Shown: positions 6,357 through 6,717 of the stretch, in pieces | Numbering within the stretch: position 1 is the first letter of the stretch | Layout of the letters: every line of letters starts with the position of its first letter | NCBI GenBank assembly: GCA_945865855.1 | Contig: CAMBES010000073.1 | Span: 1-6,717 of the forward strand | Direction: 5' to 3' | DNA: 6,717 nt | From: Rhizobium sp. Q54 | Lineage (GTDB): Bacteria; Pseudomonadota; Alphaproteobacteria; Rickettsiales; UBA1997 | Translations under genes and position numbers: made by a program | Notes under the pieces: generated by a model | Databases searched by the model: none | Seen by the model: the letters and a program-made list of their open reading frames with translations, nothing else | Told to the model about the DNA's origin: nothing

Positions 6357-6717
<361 letters not shown>

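Overview
The window looks like chromosomal DNA from an alphaproteobacterium, probably related to Rickettsiales or Holosporales. The clearest evidence is the 5' part of a 16S rRNA gene at the right edge. It has the alphaproteobacterial 5' end (CAACTTGAGAGTTTGATCC), a very short helix 6 (V1) region, a GGTATGCTTAACACATGC segment and a GGAAAGATTTATCGCTG segment, both of which I recall as Rickettsia-like. The placement rests on memory of such sequences, not on an alignment. The DNA is moderately AT-rich, and most starts have weak or no Shine-Dalgarno sequence.

Left part (1-2905, minus strand): an iron-uptake operon read right to left as tonB, exbB, exbD and a Fiu/FhuA-type TonB-dependent siderophore receptor, whose 3' part lies beyond position 1. 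ExbB and ExbD form the proton-driven inner-membrane motor, TonB carries the force across the periplasm, and the receptor imports a ferric siderophore through the outer membrane. Upstream of tonB is a near-perfect Fur box (TGAGAATAATTATCA, 2869-2883) that covers the -10 element of a good sigma-70-type promoter, so the operon is probably repressed by iron. A 26-bp-arm hairpin sits between tonB and exbB.

Middle (3115-4908, plus strand): a large, apparently cytoplasmic serine hydrolase of the class C beta-lactamase / penicillin-binding-protein fold, with a C-terminal extension of about 200 residues that I do not recognise. It is transcribed divergently from the iron operon; the intergenic region contains a degenerate repeat-like stretch.

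Right part (4956-6717, plus strand): holA (DNA polymerase III delta subunit), then a gene-free stretch of about 380 bases that reads as an rRNA promoter (perfect TTGACA and a GC-rich discriminator) plus a structured leader with several hairpins and a boxA-like element, then the start of the 16S rRNA gene. I see no convincing unknown multi-gene system here. The most notable points are the Fur-controlled TonB operon in a Rickettsiales-like genome, the unusual TonB spacer, the hydrolase extension, the rRNA leader, and a 16S base change inside the universal 27F primer site.
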